From: Candidatus Tenderia electrophaga
GTDB taxonomy: Bacteria; Pseudomonadota; Gammaproteobacteria; Tenderiales; Tenderiaceae
Assembly (NCBI GenBank): GCA_001447805.1
Contig: CP013099.1
Coordinates: forward strand, 1,054,001-1,118,000
Length of the DNA: 64,000 nucleotides
Reading direction: 5' to 3'
The stretch's first letter is position 1; each line of letters begins with the position of its first letter. This document shows, in pieces, positions 27,237 through 36,541 of this stretch. The notes below the pieces were generated by a model, which was given only the letters and a program-made list of their open reading frames with translations, had not been told where the DNA came from and did not search any database. Made by a program: the position numbers and the translations under genes.

Positions 27237-28016
27237 TTGATCGAGCAAGACCGCAACTTTGATGATCTCGCCGCGCGTTTCGCCTGCAATATCTACGGTA
27301 GCGCCAAGGGCGAGATTCGCCTTGCCATCGTCTGGCAACATCTGCTTCAGACCCTGCCCCAGTTAGGCGCCAAGCAATCCCTGCGTATCCTCGACGGCGG
27401 CTGTGGCTTCGGCCAACTGGCGCGACGCCTGGCCGGCTTGGGGCATGAGCTGGTATTGAGCGACCTGTCGCGCAACATGTTGGCACAGGCCGAGCGCCAG
27501 TTCGCCGCCGAGCTGCCGGATGCCACGGTGCGTTTCGTCCATGCCCCGCTTCAGTCCCTCGATCCCGAACAACTGGGTACTTTCGATCTGGTGCTGTTGC
27601 ACGCGGTCTTGGAGTGGTTGGCTCAGCCGCAACGGACGCTGGGCAGACTGTTAGCCCTGATCAAGCCGGGCGGATACCTGTCCCTGATGTTCTACAACCG
27701 GGACGCACTGGTGTTTCGCAATCTGATCCGCGGTAACTGGCGCAAGGTGGAAAGCGGCGAGTTGCAGGGCGAGGCGGGCGGGCTTACGCCTTATCATCCC
27801 CTGAGCCTGCGGGAGGTCGAGTCCTGGTTACAGCAATGGGGTCTGTCGGTGATCGGTCACGCCGGAGTGCGGGTGATCTACGATTACATGGATACGCGCC
27901 TGCGCGATGCGCGTGCCGTCGACGAAGTGGTGCGCATGGAGCTGCAATATGCGCAGCAGGAGCCTTATTTGCATCTGGGCCGCTATCTGCATCTGGTGGC
28001 GCGCAGGCCGAAATAA
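27237..28016 (+). CDS. cmoM: tRNA 5-carboxymethoxyuridine methyltransferase CmoM
   Basis: CmoM methylates cmo5U34 of certain tRNAs to mcmo5U using SAM. The protein (259 residues from TTG 27237) follows the E. coli pattern closely: QDRNFDDLAARFACNIYGSA near the start, motif I LRILDGGCGFGQLARRL, motif II LVLSDLSRNML, LVLLHAVLEWLAQP, GYLSLMFYNRD, and the ending EPYLHLGRYLHLVARRPK. I chose TTG 27237 because the family begins just before QDRNF. TTG 27201 would add 12 non-conserved residues. The next 230 bases (28017-28249) contain no feature I can support. Confidence 0.88.
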   Translation: MIEQDRNFDDLAARFACNIYGSAKGEIRLAIVWQHLLQTLPQLGAKQSLRILDGGCGFGQLARRLAGLGHELVLSDLSRNMLAQAERQFAAELPDATVRFVHAPLQSLDPEQLGTFDLVLLHAVLEWLAQPQRTLGRLLALIKPGGYLSLMFYNRDALVFRNLIRGNWRKVESGELQGEAGGLTPYHPLSLREVESWLQQWGLSVIGHAGVRVIYDYMDTRLRDARAVDEVVRMELQYAQQEPYLHLGRYLHLVARRPK

Positions 28017-28249
28017 TTCGCACACGCGTAGGCGTTTTCCCGCTGCGTAGTCCCTCGCTGGGGGGCTGTATCTTTCTAAAGGGCAACTCTGAATATTCGT
28101 GAGCACGCATCGTGAACGCTCAGAGGTGCGCTCTTGGCGTTGCAAACCTTCCCAATAGCCTCGCTACAAGGGGAACCCCGCACGTGATCTATTCGGCACA
28201 GGAGAGTAGCGACGAGGCGCGGGCGGCGCACACGAGCCCTAATCTTACT

Positions 28250-28726
28250 TCATGCGTTTGGCGCTGCGCCGATTTTGGATGGGATTTTCAATTCTAGCGT
28301 TGATGCCGCTTTTGCTGCGAGCAGCTTTTGACGGTCGAGGATATCGGCCAAACTAAACAGAGACAGCACCTCCATAAAGCTGTCCTGGGCACGCTGCAAG
28401 ACGTATTTCAGTACGCAGTCCGGTTCGATGGTGCAGGTGCTGCCGGTTTCGAAGCACTCCACCAGGGCCATTTTTTTTTCGGTGTGACGGATCACGTCGG
28501 CGATGATGATGGCGTCGGGCGCGGCGCCCAATGTCAGTCCGCCGCTGCGGCCGCGTGTCGATTTGATGAATCCGGCCAGCGATAATTGGTGGACGATCTT
28601 GGTCAAGTGATTGCGGGAAATACGATAGTGGCCGGCCAGGTCATCGATAGTCGTGCGCCGGTCCGGATGTTGGCCCAGAAACAGAAGAACACGCAGGGCG
28701 TAGTCGCTGTATTTGGTGAGTTGCAT
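28250..28726 (-). CDS. nsrR: Rrf2-family transcriptional regulator, NsrR-like
   Basis: The 158-residue regulator begins MQLTKYSDYALRVLLFLGQH, the standard Rrf2 winged-helix start. It has the recognition helix ISRNHLTKIVHQLSLAGFI near residue 35 and wing TRGRSGGLTL. Three Cys in ECFETGSTCTIEPDC (about residues 90-104) would bind an iron-sulfur cluster, as in the NO sensor NsrR. The spacing and the ending SLADIL are NsrR-like rather than IscR-like, because no isc genes are nearby. The start at 28726 was chosen over an upstream in-frame ATG at 28756. Targets are not evident here. Confidence 0.82.
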   Translation of the reverse strand: MQLTKYSDYALRVLLFLGQHPDRRTTIDDLAGHYRISRNHLTKIVHQLSLAGFIKSTRGRSGGLTLGAAPDAIIIADVIRHTEKKMALVECFETGSTCTIEPDCVLKYVLQRAQDSFMEVLSLFSLADILDRQKLLAAKAASTLELKIPSKIGAAPNA

Positions 28727-28942
28727 GGGTCCGCCCCGGCATTCGCCGGTCTGCATAATGCAGCCGGTCTTTTTAAATCATGTTTTCAACTTACCTCAAT
28801 TCCGCTGTTTATTAAAGGCAAACTTCCATATTTTTAAAGCTTGTCGCAGCGTTTTGGTCATGCATCGACACTCTGAGAGAGAGAACCGGCGGCGCAATTT
28901 GTATGCCCGCGTCGAGACCGAAACGCCGTCTTGTCGCAAGCG

Positions 28943-29809
28943 CTACAGTACGCGGTCGTTGTGTAAGCTCTCGGCGACGTAGAGGGTGTTCTGCAGCAGC
29001 GTGGCGATGGTCATGGGGCCGACGCCGCCCGGTACGGGGGTGATCCAGCTAGCGCGTTCGGCGGCGCTCTCAAACTCCACGTCGCCATTCAGTTTGCCGT
29101 TTTCCAAGCGGTTGATACCGACGTCGATGACGATGGCGCCGGGTTTGATCCAGTCGCCCGGCATGAAGTCGGGTTTGCCCACCGCTACCACCAGCAGATC
29201 GGCACGTCCCACATGAGCTTTTAAATCACGGGTAAAACGGTGGCATGTCGTGACCGTACAGCCGGCCAGTAACAGTTCCAGTCCCATGGGACGGCCGACG
29301 ATGTTCGACGCGCCGACCACCACCGCTTCCATGCCGCGCAGGTCCTCGCCGGTGTGCTCCAGCAAGGTCATGATGCCCCAGGGGGTGCACGGCCGCAGCT
29401 GGGGGATGCGCTGTGCCAGGCGGCCGACGTTGTAGGGGTGAAAACCGTCCACGTCCTTGTCGGGATGAATACGTTCGATGACGATTTCGGAATCGATGTG
29501 TTGCGGCAAGGGCAGCTGCACCAGGATGCCGTCGACCTCATCGTCCTGGTTGAGTTGATCGATGATGACCAGCAGCTCGTGTTGGGACGTCTCGGCAGGC
29601 AGATCGAAGGACTTGGAGACAAAGCCGACCTCGGCGCAGGATTTGCGTTTGTTGTTGACATAGACCTGCGAGGCGGGGTCTGCGCCGACCAGCACCACCG
29701 CCAGCCCCGGGGCGCGTACGCCCTTGGCCAAGCGGTGCTCGACACGTTGCTTAACATTAAGGCGAACTTCGGCGGCGATGGCCTTGCCGTCAATGATTCT
29801 GGCTGTCAT
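28943..29809 (-). CDS. folD: Bifunctional methylenetetrahydrofolate dehydrogenase/cyclohydrolase
   Basis: FolD interconverts 5,10-methylene-, methenyl- and 10-formyl-tetrahydrofolate with NADP. The 288-residue protein has [20 protein letters not shown] near residue 37, including the catalytic Tyr-x3-Lys, [15 protein letters not shown] near 92 and [12 protein letters not shown] near 141. The NADP fold [18 protein letters not shown] is near 161, and the ending is [19 protein letters not shown]. The ATG at 29809 is preferred over one 36 bases upstream because the family begins MTARIIDGK. It stands alone, divergent from tRNA-Thr. Confidence 0.96.
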   Translation of the reverse strand: MTARIIDGKAIAAEVRLNVKQRVEHRLAKGVRAPGLAVVLVGADPASQVYVNNKRKSCAEVGFVSKSFDLPAETSQHELLVIIDQLNQDDEVDGILVQLPLPQHIDSEIVIERIHPDKDVDGFHPYNVGRLAQRIPQLRPCTPWGIMTLLEHTGEDLRGMEAVVVGASNIVGRPMGLELLLAGCTVTTCHRFTRDLKAHVGRADLLVVAVGKPDFMPGDWIKPGAIVIDVGINRLENGKLNGDVEFESAAERASWITPVPGGVGPMTIATLLQNTLYVAESLHNDRVL

Positions 29810-29969
29810 AGTCTGGCCCTTATCCCGGACTGGAAAAGCGGGCAATGATACCAGAAACCGTTCCGGGGCTGAATGTGGACGCGCCGGGCTGCCGCGGGTA
29901 TTTTCCGAGGGCTGTCTGGTCGTTTTTCGCTATCCTGTCTACAATACCCGCCGTTCCCCATCAGTGATG

Positions 29970-30045
<76 letters not shown>

Positions 30046-30159
30046 TTTCCCTGCTCAGTGATGAAAACGTGATTTTTCGCGCCGTCGTCGGGAAGCTTTT
30101 GTGATATTTGCCCTCTAATATCTAAAGTATGTCAATGAAGCAGCCGCTGGAGCAGTGCC

Positions 30160-30771
30160 ATGAATAGTCTTAAGTGCAGGTTTTTGTTATTGATAATGGT
30201 CGGTGCGGCATTTGCCTTGCCGGCGCGGGCCGCGACCGAGAGCGCCATCTTCGCCGGCGGTTGCTTTTGGTGCGTGGAAAGCGATTTCGACAAGCTCGAC
30301 GGTGTAATCAGCACCACCTCGGGCTACATCGGCGGGCATGTGGACGACCCCAGCTACAAGCAGGTGTCACGCGGCGGCACCGGCCACACCGAGGCAGTGA
30401 AGATCGCGTACGATCCCGACAAGATCAGCTACCGCGAGCTGGTGGATTATCTTTGGCATACCATCGATCCGACCGTGAAGGACCGCCAGTTCTGCGATCA
30501 CGGCGATCAGTACCGCACCGGCATCTTCTATTTAAATCAGGATCAGCGTCGCGCGGCTGAGGCTTCCAAGCAGGCGGTGCAGCAGACCAAGCCGTTTGAG
30601 GCGCCCATCGTTACCGAGATCACCGCGGCGGGTGAATTCTATCCGGCCGAAGAGTACCACCAGGATTACTACCAAAAGAATCCGGTGCGCTATAAGTTCT
30701 ACCGCTGGAACTGCGGCCGCGATCAGCGCCTGGAACAGTTGTGGGGCGACAAGGCTGCGAGTCATTCATAA
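30160..30771 (+). CDS. msrA: Peptide-methionine (S)-S-oxide reductase, exported
   Basis: MsrA reduces S-methionine sulfoxide in proteins. This 203-residue form has a signal peptide (LLLIMVGAAFALPARA, cleavage near residue 24), so it should work in the periplasm. The catalytic Cys is in FAGGCFWCVESDFDKLDGV (residues 31-49). Further family segments are GGTGHTEAVKIAYDP (about 72-86), DPTVKDRQFCDHGDQYRTGIF (about 104-124) and EEYHQDYYQKNP near 160. GGAG lies nine bases before ATG 30160. No MsrB domain is fused. It lies downstream of tRNA-Thr as an independent gene and is followed by a family A repeat. Confidence 0.95.
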   Translation: MNSLKCRFLLLIMVGAAFALPARAATESAIFAGGCFWCVESDFDKLDGVISTTSGYIGGHVDDPSYKQVSRGGTGHTEAVKIAYDPDKISYRELVDYLWHTIDPTVKDRQFCDHGDQYRTGIFYLNQDQRRAAEASKQAVQQTKPFEAPIVTEITAAGEFYPAEEYHQDYYQKNPVRYKFYRWNCGRDQRLEQLWGDKAASHS

Positions 30772-30787
30772 AAGGGCGTGCAGAGGC

Positions 30788-30869
30788 GTAGGGTGCGCAC
30801 GGCGCACCATTAACCAACTCGGTTGGCACCACCGTCCTCGGATATGATGGTGCGCGGTGCGCACCCTAC
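30788..30869. repeat. Palindromic intergenic repeat, family A copy 2
   Basis: GTAGGGTGCGCAC at 30788-30800 is the exact inverse of 30857-30869, and GCGCACCAT (30802-30810) pairs with ATGGTGCGC (30847-30855). The 82-bp element fills the gap between msrA and a convergent ABC permease gene. The CTA at 30866-30868 inside the right arm is the complement of that permease's TAG stop. It resembles copy 1 at 196-313 in its GTAGG ends and GCGCACC core. Confidence 0.8.
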
Positions 30870-32068
30870 TCGTGGCGCAACGCCTCGATAGGGTCCAGCC
30901 GCGCCGCCTTGCGCGCCGGGAAGTAGCCGAACACCACCCCCACCGCGGCGGCGAAGACGAACGCCAGCAGGATGATGCCGCCGTCCAGAATCCAGGGTAC
31001 CTGCAGCGCCCCGGCGATGAAGTAGGAGGCCGCCAACGCCAGTAAAATACCGATCACCCCACCCACCGATGACAGCACCACCGCCTCCACCAGAAACTGG
31101 CGTTGCACCTCGCGCTCCAGGGCGCCGATGGCCAGGCGGATGCCGATCTCGCGGGTGCGTTCGGTCACCGACACCAGCATGATGTTCATGATGCCGATGC
31201 CGCCCACGATCAGGCTCACCGCCGCCACCGCCCCGAGCAGCGAGGTCATCACCTCGGTGGTGCCGGTCATGGTCTTGGCGATCTCGCGCATGTCGATGAT
31301 GCTGAAGTCATCCTCGTCGCCCGGGCGGATGTGACGCCGCTCGCGCATCAGCAGTTCCATGTCCCGTTTGGCCTTGTCGGTGCCGGCGCTGTCCTGTGCC
31401 GAGAGGTAGATGTGACTCACCTTCTGCTCGCCGGACAACAGCCGCCAGTGGGCGCGGATGGGCATCAGCACCGTGTCGTTCTGATCCGACCCCATGGCCG
31501 ATTGTCCCTTGGGCGCCAAAATGCCGATCACTTCGCACGGTACCTTGCCCAGGCGGATGGTTTCGCCCAGCGGATTCTGAAAGCCGAACAGTTCGCGCCA
31601 CACCGTCTCGCCCAGCAGGCAGACCGGCGCCCCGGCGCGCTGCTCGCCCGCGGTGATGGCGCGGCCCGCGGCGATAGACCAGTTGCGCACCGTGAGATAG
31701 TCGTTCTCCATGCCGGTGACGTTGGTGCTCCAGTTGTTGTTGCCGTAGACCACGGTGATCGCCTGATTGACGGCGCCGGAGGCGGCGACGACGGAGTTGA
31801 GATTACGCAGCGCTTCGGCGTCGCTCAGTTCCAGCGGCGCGGCGGCACCGCGCGAGCCGCGCACGAAGCGCTGGCCGGGGCGCAGGATGAGCATGTTGCT
31901 GCCCAGGCTCTCGATCTGGGCGGTGATGCGCGCCGTGGTGCCGTTGCCGATGGTGACCATGGTGATGACGGCGGCCACGCCGATGATGATGCCGAGCATG
32001 GTCAGCGCCGAGCGCAGCAGATTGCGGCGGATTTCGCGCAGCGCTAGTGAGAGTGTGCTCCACCACAT
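30866..32068 (-). CDS. MacB-like ABC transporter permease
   Basis: The 400-residue inner-membrane protein has the MacB/FtsX architecture. A first helix (LLRSALTMLGIIIGVAAVITM, about residues 16-36) is followed by a large periplasmic domain with the GSNMLILRPGQRF segment (about residues 37-265). Three helices follow (LLGAVAAVSLIVGGIGIMNIML near 280; SVGGVIGILLALAASYFI near 333; GGIILLAFVFAAAVGVVFGYF near 365), and the FtsX motif ERTREIGIRLAIGA is near 308. It overlaps the ATPase gene by ATGA. With the ATPase and the adaptor it should form a tripartite mechanotransmission exporter using TolC. The substrate is unknown. Confidence 0.88.
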   Translation of the reverse strand: MWWSTLSLALREIRRNLLRSALTMLGIIIGVAAVITMVTIGNGTTARITAQIESLGSNMLILRPGQRFVRGSRGAAAPLELSDAEALRNLNSVVAASGAVNQAITVVYGNNNWSTNVTGMENDYLTVRNWSIAAGRAITAGEQRAGAPVCLLGETVWRELFGFQNPLGETIRLGKVPCEVIGILAPKGQSAMGSDQNDTVLMPIRAHWRLLSGEQKVSHIYLSAQDSAGTDKAKRDMELLMRERRHIRPGDEDDFSIIDMREIAKTMTGTTEVMTSLLGAVAAVSLIVGGIGIMNIMLVSVTERTREIGIRLAIGALEREVQRQFLVEAVVLSSVGGVIGILLALAASYFIAGALQVPWILDGGIILLAFVFAAAVGVVFGYFPARKAARLDPIEALRHE

Positions 32069-32745
32069 CAGCCCTGTCCCTCGTTTTGAATATGGCCGTC
32101 GAGAAACTGTATCCGGCGCCCGGCATAGGCGGCGATGTCGGCCTCGTGGGTGACCATCACCACGGTCAGGCCGCGTTCTCGGTTCAGGCCGGTGAGCAGC
32201 GCCATAATCTCGTGACCGCGGGCGCTGTCCAGGTTGCCGGTGGGCTCGTCGGCCAGCAGCACGGCCGGCTCGCTGACCAGGGCGCGGGCGATGGCGACGC
32301 GCTGCTGCTGGCCGCCGGAGAGTTCCGCCGGGGTGTGGTGTTCGCGCCCCTCCAGTCCCACCGCCGTCAGGGCGGCGCGGGCGCGGTCATGGCGTGCGCG
32401 CGTGGGGATGCGGCGGTAGATCAGCGGCAGCTCCACATTCTCCAGTGCCGAGGTGCGCGCCAGCAGGTTGAAACCCTGGAACACGAAGCCGATGTAGTGG
32501 CGCCGCAGCAGGGCGCGCTGGTTGCGGTTGAGCCCTGAGACGGCGGTGCCCTGAAACAGGTAGTCACCGCTGCTCGGGGTGTCGAGACAGCCGAGGATGT
32601 TCATGCAGGTGGATTTGCCCGAGCCGCTGGGGCCCATCATGGCGACGAATTCGCCTGCCCCGATATGCAGATCAATGTCGCGCAGCGCCTGTACCGCCGC
32701 CGCGCCCTCGCCGTAGGTCTTGCCCAGCCCGCGCAGTTCGATCAT
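32068..32745 (-). CDS. MacB-like ABC transporter ATP-binding protein
   Basis: The 225-residue ATPase belongs to the LolD/MacB group. It shows Walker [17 protein letters not shown] (about residues 38-53), a Q-loop in [11 protein letters not shown], signature [17 protein letters not shown] (about 138-154), Walker [14 protein letters not shown] (about 160-172) and the switch His in [11 protein letters not shown]. The ATG at 32745 is in an ATGA overlap with the upstream adaptor gene, and upstream in-frame residues have no match. In E. coli MacB the ATPase and permease are one polypeptide, while here they are separate genes. Confidence 0.93.
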   Translation of the reverse strand: MIELRGLGKTYGEGAAAVQALRDIDLHIGAGEFVAMMGPSGSGKSTCMNILGCLDTPSSGDYLFQGTAVSGLNRNQRALLRRHYIGFVFQGFNLLARTSALENVELPLIYRRIPTRARHDRARAALTAVGLEGREHHTPAELSGGQQQRVAIARALVSEPAVLLADEPTGNLDSARGHEIMALLTGLNRERGLTVVMVTHEADIAAYAGRRIQFLDGHIQNEGQG

Positions 32746-33989
32746 CGCGCGGTATTGGCTACGTCCACGATCACCGCGCTGCCCGCTTGCAGGGTGTCGG
32801 AGAAGATCTGGGTCATGCGGCCGTCGCTGGGGCCGGTCTTGACTTCTACCGCCGTGGGTTGGCCGTTTTGCAGCTGCCACACCTGGTTCACCTTGCTGTC
32901 ACGGCGCGCGCGGTCACGGGCGCCCCAGCGTGGGAAGAGCTGGTCCATAAAGCCGCCCTCGTCGGCGCTGGGCGCGGGCGGCGGCACGAAGCGCAGGGCG
33001 GCGTTGGGCGCCAGCAGGGCATCGTCGATCCGGGCCACGGTGATGTGGGCGGTGGCGGTCATGCCGGGGCGTAATAATAGTTCTTCGTTGTCGAGGCGCA
33101 GGATGGTCTCGTAACTCACCACGCCGCCTTCACTGATGGGCGCCAAGCGCACCTGGGCGATCTCGGCCGGGAAGACCCGCTCGCGGTAGGCGTCCACGGT
33201 GAAGGTGGCCGTCTGGCCTGCCTCCACCTTGCCGATATCGGCCTCGTCCACCGCCACGCGCAGCTCCATCTGGGTCAGGTTTTCGGCCAGGGTGAACAGC
33301 ACCGGCGCCTGTAGCGAGGCGGCGACGGTCTGGCCCGGTTCGATCTGGCGCTTGAGCACGATGCCGTCGATGGGGGAGCGGATCACCGCCTTGGCCAGGC
33401 GGGTCTGCTCCACCTCCAGGGTGGCGCGGGCCTGGGAGACCTGGGCCTTGGCGCTGGCCAGATCAGCCTGGGCGCGGGCGTAGCCGGCCTGGGCGGCGTC
33501 CAGCTCCTGCGGCGGACAGAGCCCTTGCTTGGACAGTGTCTGGCAGCGCTTTAGTTTGAGATTGGTTTCGAGCACAGTGGCGTCGGCCTGCTGCACCCGC
33601 GCCTGGGCGACGTCCAGGGCGGCGCGCGCTTGCACCACGCGGGCGCGTTGTTCGTCGGTGTTGAGCCGCGCCAGCACCTGGTCTTTGCTGACGCGGTCGT
33701 TGAAGTCCACCAGTACCGTGTCGATGGTGCCCGAGACCTCGCTGCCCACGTCCACCTGATTGAGCGGTTCCAGGGTGCCGGTGGCAGTGACCTGCACGGT
33801 AAGATTGCCTCTTTCCACTTCAGAAGTGATGTAGCGCAGCGGGGCGGTCTCTTCACCAGTCCAGGTCCAAAAAGCGGTGACGAGAATGAGCAGGATGGCG
33901 ACCGCGGCGATGAGCTTGCCACGGCGGCGCGGACGTTCCCGGGCCAAGAGTTTTTCGACGTCACTGTCGTTCGGTTTGGATTGGGTCAT
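32742..33989 (-). CDS. MacA-like periplasmic adaptor (HlyD/RND family)
   Basis: The 415-residue adaptor has one N-terminal membrane anchor (LIAAVAILLILVTAFWTWTG, about residues 26-45). The lipoyl half-motif TGTLEPLNQVDVGSEVSG is near 72, an alpha-hairpin of about residues 100-205 contains a CQTLSKQGLCPPQELDAAQ insertion at its tip, and the second lipoyl half SPIDGIVLKRQIEPGQTV is near 207, followed by beta-barrel segments. It should link the permease to a TolC-type channel across the periplasm. It is the first gene of the three-gene exporter and overlaps the lysR stop by ATGA, so the LysR regulator may be transcribed with it. Confidence 0.9.
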   Translation of the reverse strand: MTQSKPNDSDVEKLLARERPRRRGKLIAAVAILLILVTAFWTWTGEETAPLRYITSEVERGNLTVQVTATGTLEPLNQVDVGSEVSGTIDTVLVDFNDRVSKDQVLARLNTDEQRARVVQARAALDVAQARVQQADATVLETNLKLKRCQTLSKQGLCPPQELDAAQAGYARAQADLASAKAQVSQARATLEVEQTRLAKAVIRSPIDGIVLKRQIEPGQTVAASLQAPVLFTLAENLTQMELRVAVDEADIGKVEAGQTATFTVDAYRERVFPAEIAQVRLAPISEGGVVSYETILRLDNEELLLRPGMTATAHITVARIDDALLAPNAALRFVPPPAPSADEGGFMDQLFPRWGARDRARRDSKVNQVWQLQNGQPTAVEVKTGPSDGRMTQIFSDTLQAGSAVIVDVANTAR

Positions 33990-34849
33990 GTTTTATTTGT
34001 GCAGAGTTGGATAAACATCCGGGCGGCATTGGAGAGGGTCCGCTTGGGATGATGAACGATGCCCAGGCGGCGCTCAACCACGATATGACCGCTGCCCGCC
34101 GGGCGCAGTTCCGGCGCCAGCATGTTTTCCGGCAGCAGGCTCCAGCCCAGGCCCACCTGCACCAGCATCTTGATGGTCTCCAGATAGTGGGTCTCCAGGC
34201 GTGTCTCCAGCTGGCCCACGGCCAGGGTCTGGTCGATGAGGGCGCGGGTGTAGGTGCCGTGGGCGGGGAGGATGGCGGGATGTCCGGCCAGGGTCGTGGC
34301 GTCGATATGATCAGTATGGCTGAGCGGGTGTTCCGGGCTGGCGGCCAGTACCAGGCGGTCGGTCCAGACTTCGATCAGGGTTAACGGGGTGGCATTCGCG
34401 GGCGGCAGCGTGACCAGGGCCAGCTCCAGCGCGCCCTGTTCCACGGCGCGGCTGGCCTCTTCCGAATCCATGAAGCTGAGATCGAGCTGTACCTCGGGAT
34501 ATTGCCGGGTGTAGGCGTGCAATACCGGCGGCAGGCGGTGCAGACTGATGTGGTGGCTGGTGGCCAGTTTCAACGGCCCGCTGACGTCACCGCTGAGGTT
34601 ATGGATGGCGCGGCGGCTGTCCTCGATCTCGTTGACGATACGTTGGGCGTGGCCGCGCAGGGCGCGGCCCGCTTCGGTGAGGCTCACCTGGCGGCCGATG
34701 CGGTCGAACAGCCGGGCGTCGAGTTGATTTTCCAGCGCAGCGATGCGTTTGCTCACCGCCGGCTGGGTCAGGTGCAGCGTCTTGGCCGCCTGGGAGAAGG
34801 AGGCGTGGTCGGCGACGGCCAGAAAGGCCTGCAGATCTTCGATATTCAT
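33986..34849 (-). CDS. LysR-family transcriptional regulator
   Basis: The 287-residue protein begins with a LysR HTH (MNIEDLQAFLAVADHASFSQ, then LTQPAVSKRIAALENQL) and continues with a type 2 periplasmic-binding-like effector domain (LKLATSHHISLHRLPPVL near residue 92). It is divergent from leuC, and a perfect 15-bp T-N11-A palindrome lies 11 bases upstream of its start. That layout suggests control of leuCDB and of itself. It also overlaps macA and may be co-transcribed with the exporter. The ligand is unknown. Confidence 0.88.
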   Translation of the reverse strand: MNIEDLQAFLAVADHASFSQAAKTLHLTQPAVSKRIAALENQLDARLFDRIGRQVSLTEAGRALRGHAQRIVNEIEDSRRAIHNLSGDVSGPLKLATSHHISLHRLPPVLHAYTRQYPEVQLDLSFMDSEEASRAVEQGALELALVTLPPANATPLTLIEVWTDRLVLAASPEHPLSHTDHIDATTLAGHPAILPAHGTYTRALIDQTLAVGQLETRLETHYLETIKMLVQVGLGWSLLPENMLAPELRPAGSGHIVVERRLGIVHHPKRTLSNAARMFIQLCTNKT

Positions 34850-34860
34850 CGATTAAATAT

Positions 34861-34875
34861 ATTCCAAATTGGAAT
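34861..34875. promoter_or_regulatory. Probable LysR operator between lysR and leuC
   Basis: ATTCCAAATTGGAAT is a perfect 15-bp palindrome containing the T-N11-A pattern bound by LysR-type regulators. It is 11 bases from the divergent lysR start and about 165 bases upstream of leuC. Confidence 0.6.
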
Positions 34876-34882
34876 GAATTGC

Positions 34883-34915
34883 ATGAATAATATGAATTTG
34901 AGTTATCTTTTGTAG
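34883..34915 (+). other. Possible leucine leader peptide (10 codons)
   Basis: ATG at 34883 opens a ten-codon frame, MNNMNLSYLL, ending at TAG 34913-34915. Three of the ten codons are Leu (TTG, CTT, TTG) and a GGA lies about nine bases upstream. A hairpin-forming repeat follows before leuC. It could be an attenuation leader, but it may equally be part of a promoter (TTGCAT at 34879 and TTATCT at 34903). Confidence 0.25.
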
Positions 34916-34940
34916 AGTCCTATCATGTCTCCATTGTGTT

Positions 34941-35018
34941 TTAACCGCAAAGGACCCCAAGTAACGCTAAGGGATCGAGGTTGTTTACTTAGCGCCCCTT
35001 CGCGTCCTTTGCGGTAAG
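34941..35018. repeat. Family C palindromic repeat before leuC
   Basis: ACCGCAAAGGAC (34944-34955) is the exact inverse of GTCCTTTGCGGT (35004-35015), with a CGCTAAGGG and CTTAGCGCC pair inside. Copies lie before leuD (36444-36520) and, as a right arm only, before leuB (37278-37306). This type of accgcaaaggacgc repeat is widespread in bacterial intergenic DNA. Confidence 0.85.
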
Positions 35019-35040
35019 AAAATCCAAGGAGAACATTTCA

Positions 35041-36447
35041 ATGACCGGCAAGACCTTGTACGACAAATTGTGGGACGCCCACGTGGTGCGTCAGAACGAC
35101 GACGGCAGTTGCCTTATCTATATAGACCGACAACTGGTGCATGAGGTGACCTCGCCTCAGGCCTTCGAGGGCTTGCGTCTGGCCGGGCGCAAACCGTGGC
35201 GCGCAGCCGCCAATTTGGCCACGCCCGATCACAACGTGCCCACCACTGACCGGGACAAGGGCATCACCGACCCTATTTCCAAGATTCAGGTGGAGACCCT
35301 GGATGCCAACTGCAACGAGTTCGGCATCACCGAATTCACCATGGCCGACCTGCGCCAGGGCATTGTCCACGTGGTGGGGCCGGAGCAGGGGGCGACCCTG
35401 CCGGGCATGACCGTGGTCTGCGGTGACTCCCATACCTCCACCCACGGCGCCCTGGGGGCCTTGGCCCACGGCATCGGCACCTCCGAGGTGGAGCACGTGC
35501 TGGCCACCCAGTGCCTGATCCAGAAGAAGTCCAAGAACATGCTGGTCAAGGTCAACGGCAAGGTCGGGCGGGGTGTCAGCGCCAAGGATATGGTGCTGGC
35601 GATTATCGGTGAGATCGGCACCGCCGGCGGTACCGGCTTCGCCATCGAGTTCGGCGGCGAGGCGATCATGGATCTCTCCGTCGAAGGGCGCATGACGGTC
35701 TGCAATATGGCCATCGAGGCCGGCGCCCGCGCCGGCATGGTGGCGGTGGACGCAAAGACCATCGAGTACGTCAAAGGCCGCCCCTACGCCCCCACGGCGG
35801 CGCAGTGGGAGGCCGCTGTGGCCGCCTGGCGCGATCTGCACAGCGATGCCGATGCGTCTTTCGATCGGGTGGTGGAATTGGATGCGGCGCAGATCCAACC
35901 GCAGGTCACCTGGGGTACCTCGCCCGAGATGGTGGCGCCGGTGGATGCCAGGGTCCCCGATCCCGCCGCCGAGAGTGATCCGGTCAAGCGCGGCGGTATC
36001 GAAAAAGCGCTGGTCTACATGGGGCTCAAGGCCAACATGCCCATCACCGGGATCAAGCTGGATCGCGTCTTTATCGGTTCCTGCACCAACGGCCGTATCG
36101 AGGACATGCGCGCCGCGGCGGCGGTGGCCAAGGGGCGCAAGGTGGCGGATTCGCTCAAGCAGGCCATGGTGGTGCCGGGCTCCGGCCTGGTGAAACAGCA
36201 GGCCGAGCAGGAGGGCCTGGACAAGATCTTCATCGCGGCCGGTTTCGAGTGGCGCGATCCGGGTTGCTCCATGTGTCTGGCCATGAACGCCGACCGCTTG
36301 GAGGCGGGTGAGCACTGCGCCTCCACCTCCAACCGCAACTTCGAAGGGCGGCAGGGCCAGGGTGGGCGCACTCATCTGGTGAGTCCGGCCATGGCGGCGG
36401 CCGCGGCCATCGCCGGTCATTTTGTCGATGTGCGGGATTTTGTTTAA
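35041..36447 (+). CDS. leuC: 3-isopropylmalate dehydratase large subunit
   Basis: LeuC with LeuD isomerises 2- to 3-isopropylmalate in leucine synthesis. The 468-residue aconitase-family subunit shows the cluster Cys at [17 protein letters not shown] (about residues 345-361) and GCSMCLAMN (about 407-415). Substrate and family signatures are [21 protein letters not shown] (about 127-147) and [12 protein letters not shown]. The ATG at 35041 is preceded by AAGGAGAAC. The TAA stop lies in the left arm of the next family C repeat. Confidence 0.98.
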   Translation: MTGKTLYDKLWDAHVVRQNDDGSCLIYIDRQLVHEVTSPQAFEGLRLAGRKPWRAAANLATPDHNVPTTDRDKGITDPISKIQVETLDANCNEFGITEFTMADLRQGIVHVVGPEQGATLPGMTVVCGDSHTSTHGALGALAHGIGTSEVEHVLATQCLIQKKSKNMLVKVNGKVGRGVSAKDMVLAIIGEIGTAGGTGFAIEFGGEAIMDLSVEGRMTVCNMAIEAGARAGMVAVDAKTIEYVKGRPYAPTAAQWEAAVAAWRDLHSDADASFDRVVELDAAQIQPQVTWGTSPEMVAPVDARVPDPAAESDPVKRGGIEKALVYMGLKANMPITGIKLDRVFIGSCTNGRIEDMRAAAAVAKGRKVADSLKQAMVVPGSGLVKQQAEQEGLDKIFIAAGFEWRDPGCSMCLAMNADRLEAGEHCASTSNRNFEGRQGQGGRTHLVSPAMAAAAAIAGHFVDVRDFV

Positions 36448-36520
36448 CCGCAAAGGACGCAAAGTAACGCAAAGGGATTGAAGGTTTTACTTAGCGAACC
36501 TTCGCGTCCTTCGCGGTTAA
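36444..36520. repeat. Family C palindromic repeat between leuC and leuD
   Basis: TTAACCGCAAAGGACGC (36444-36460) pairs with GCGTCCTTCGCGGTTAA (36504-36520) with a single mismatch. The leuC TAA stop (36445-36447) is formed by its first bases. The repeat should form a strong hairpin in the leu operon mRNA. Confidence 0.88.
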
Positions 36521-36541
36521 AAATAAATAAAGGATGAAACT

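Noticed and set aside
28727-28942. NsrR-type operator upstream of the Rrf2 gene
   Set aside because: AT-rich stretches are present but no clear inverted ATGTATTT-type site was found.
35038-36462. 474-codon open frame on the minus strand
   Set aside because: Antisense to leuC, biased composition, no domain.
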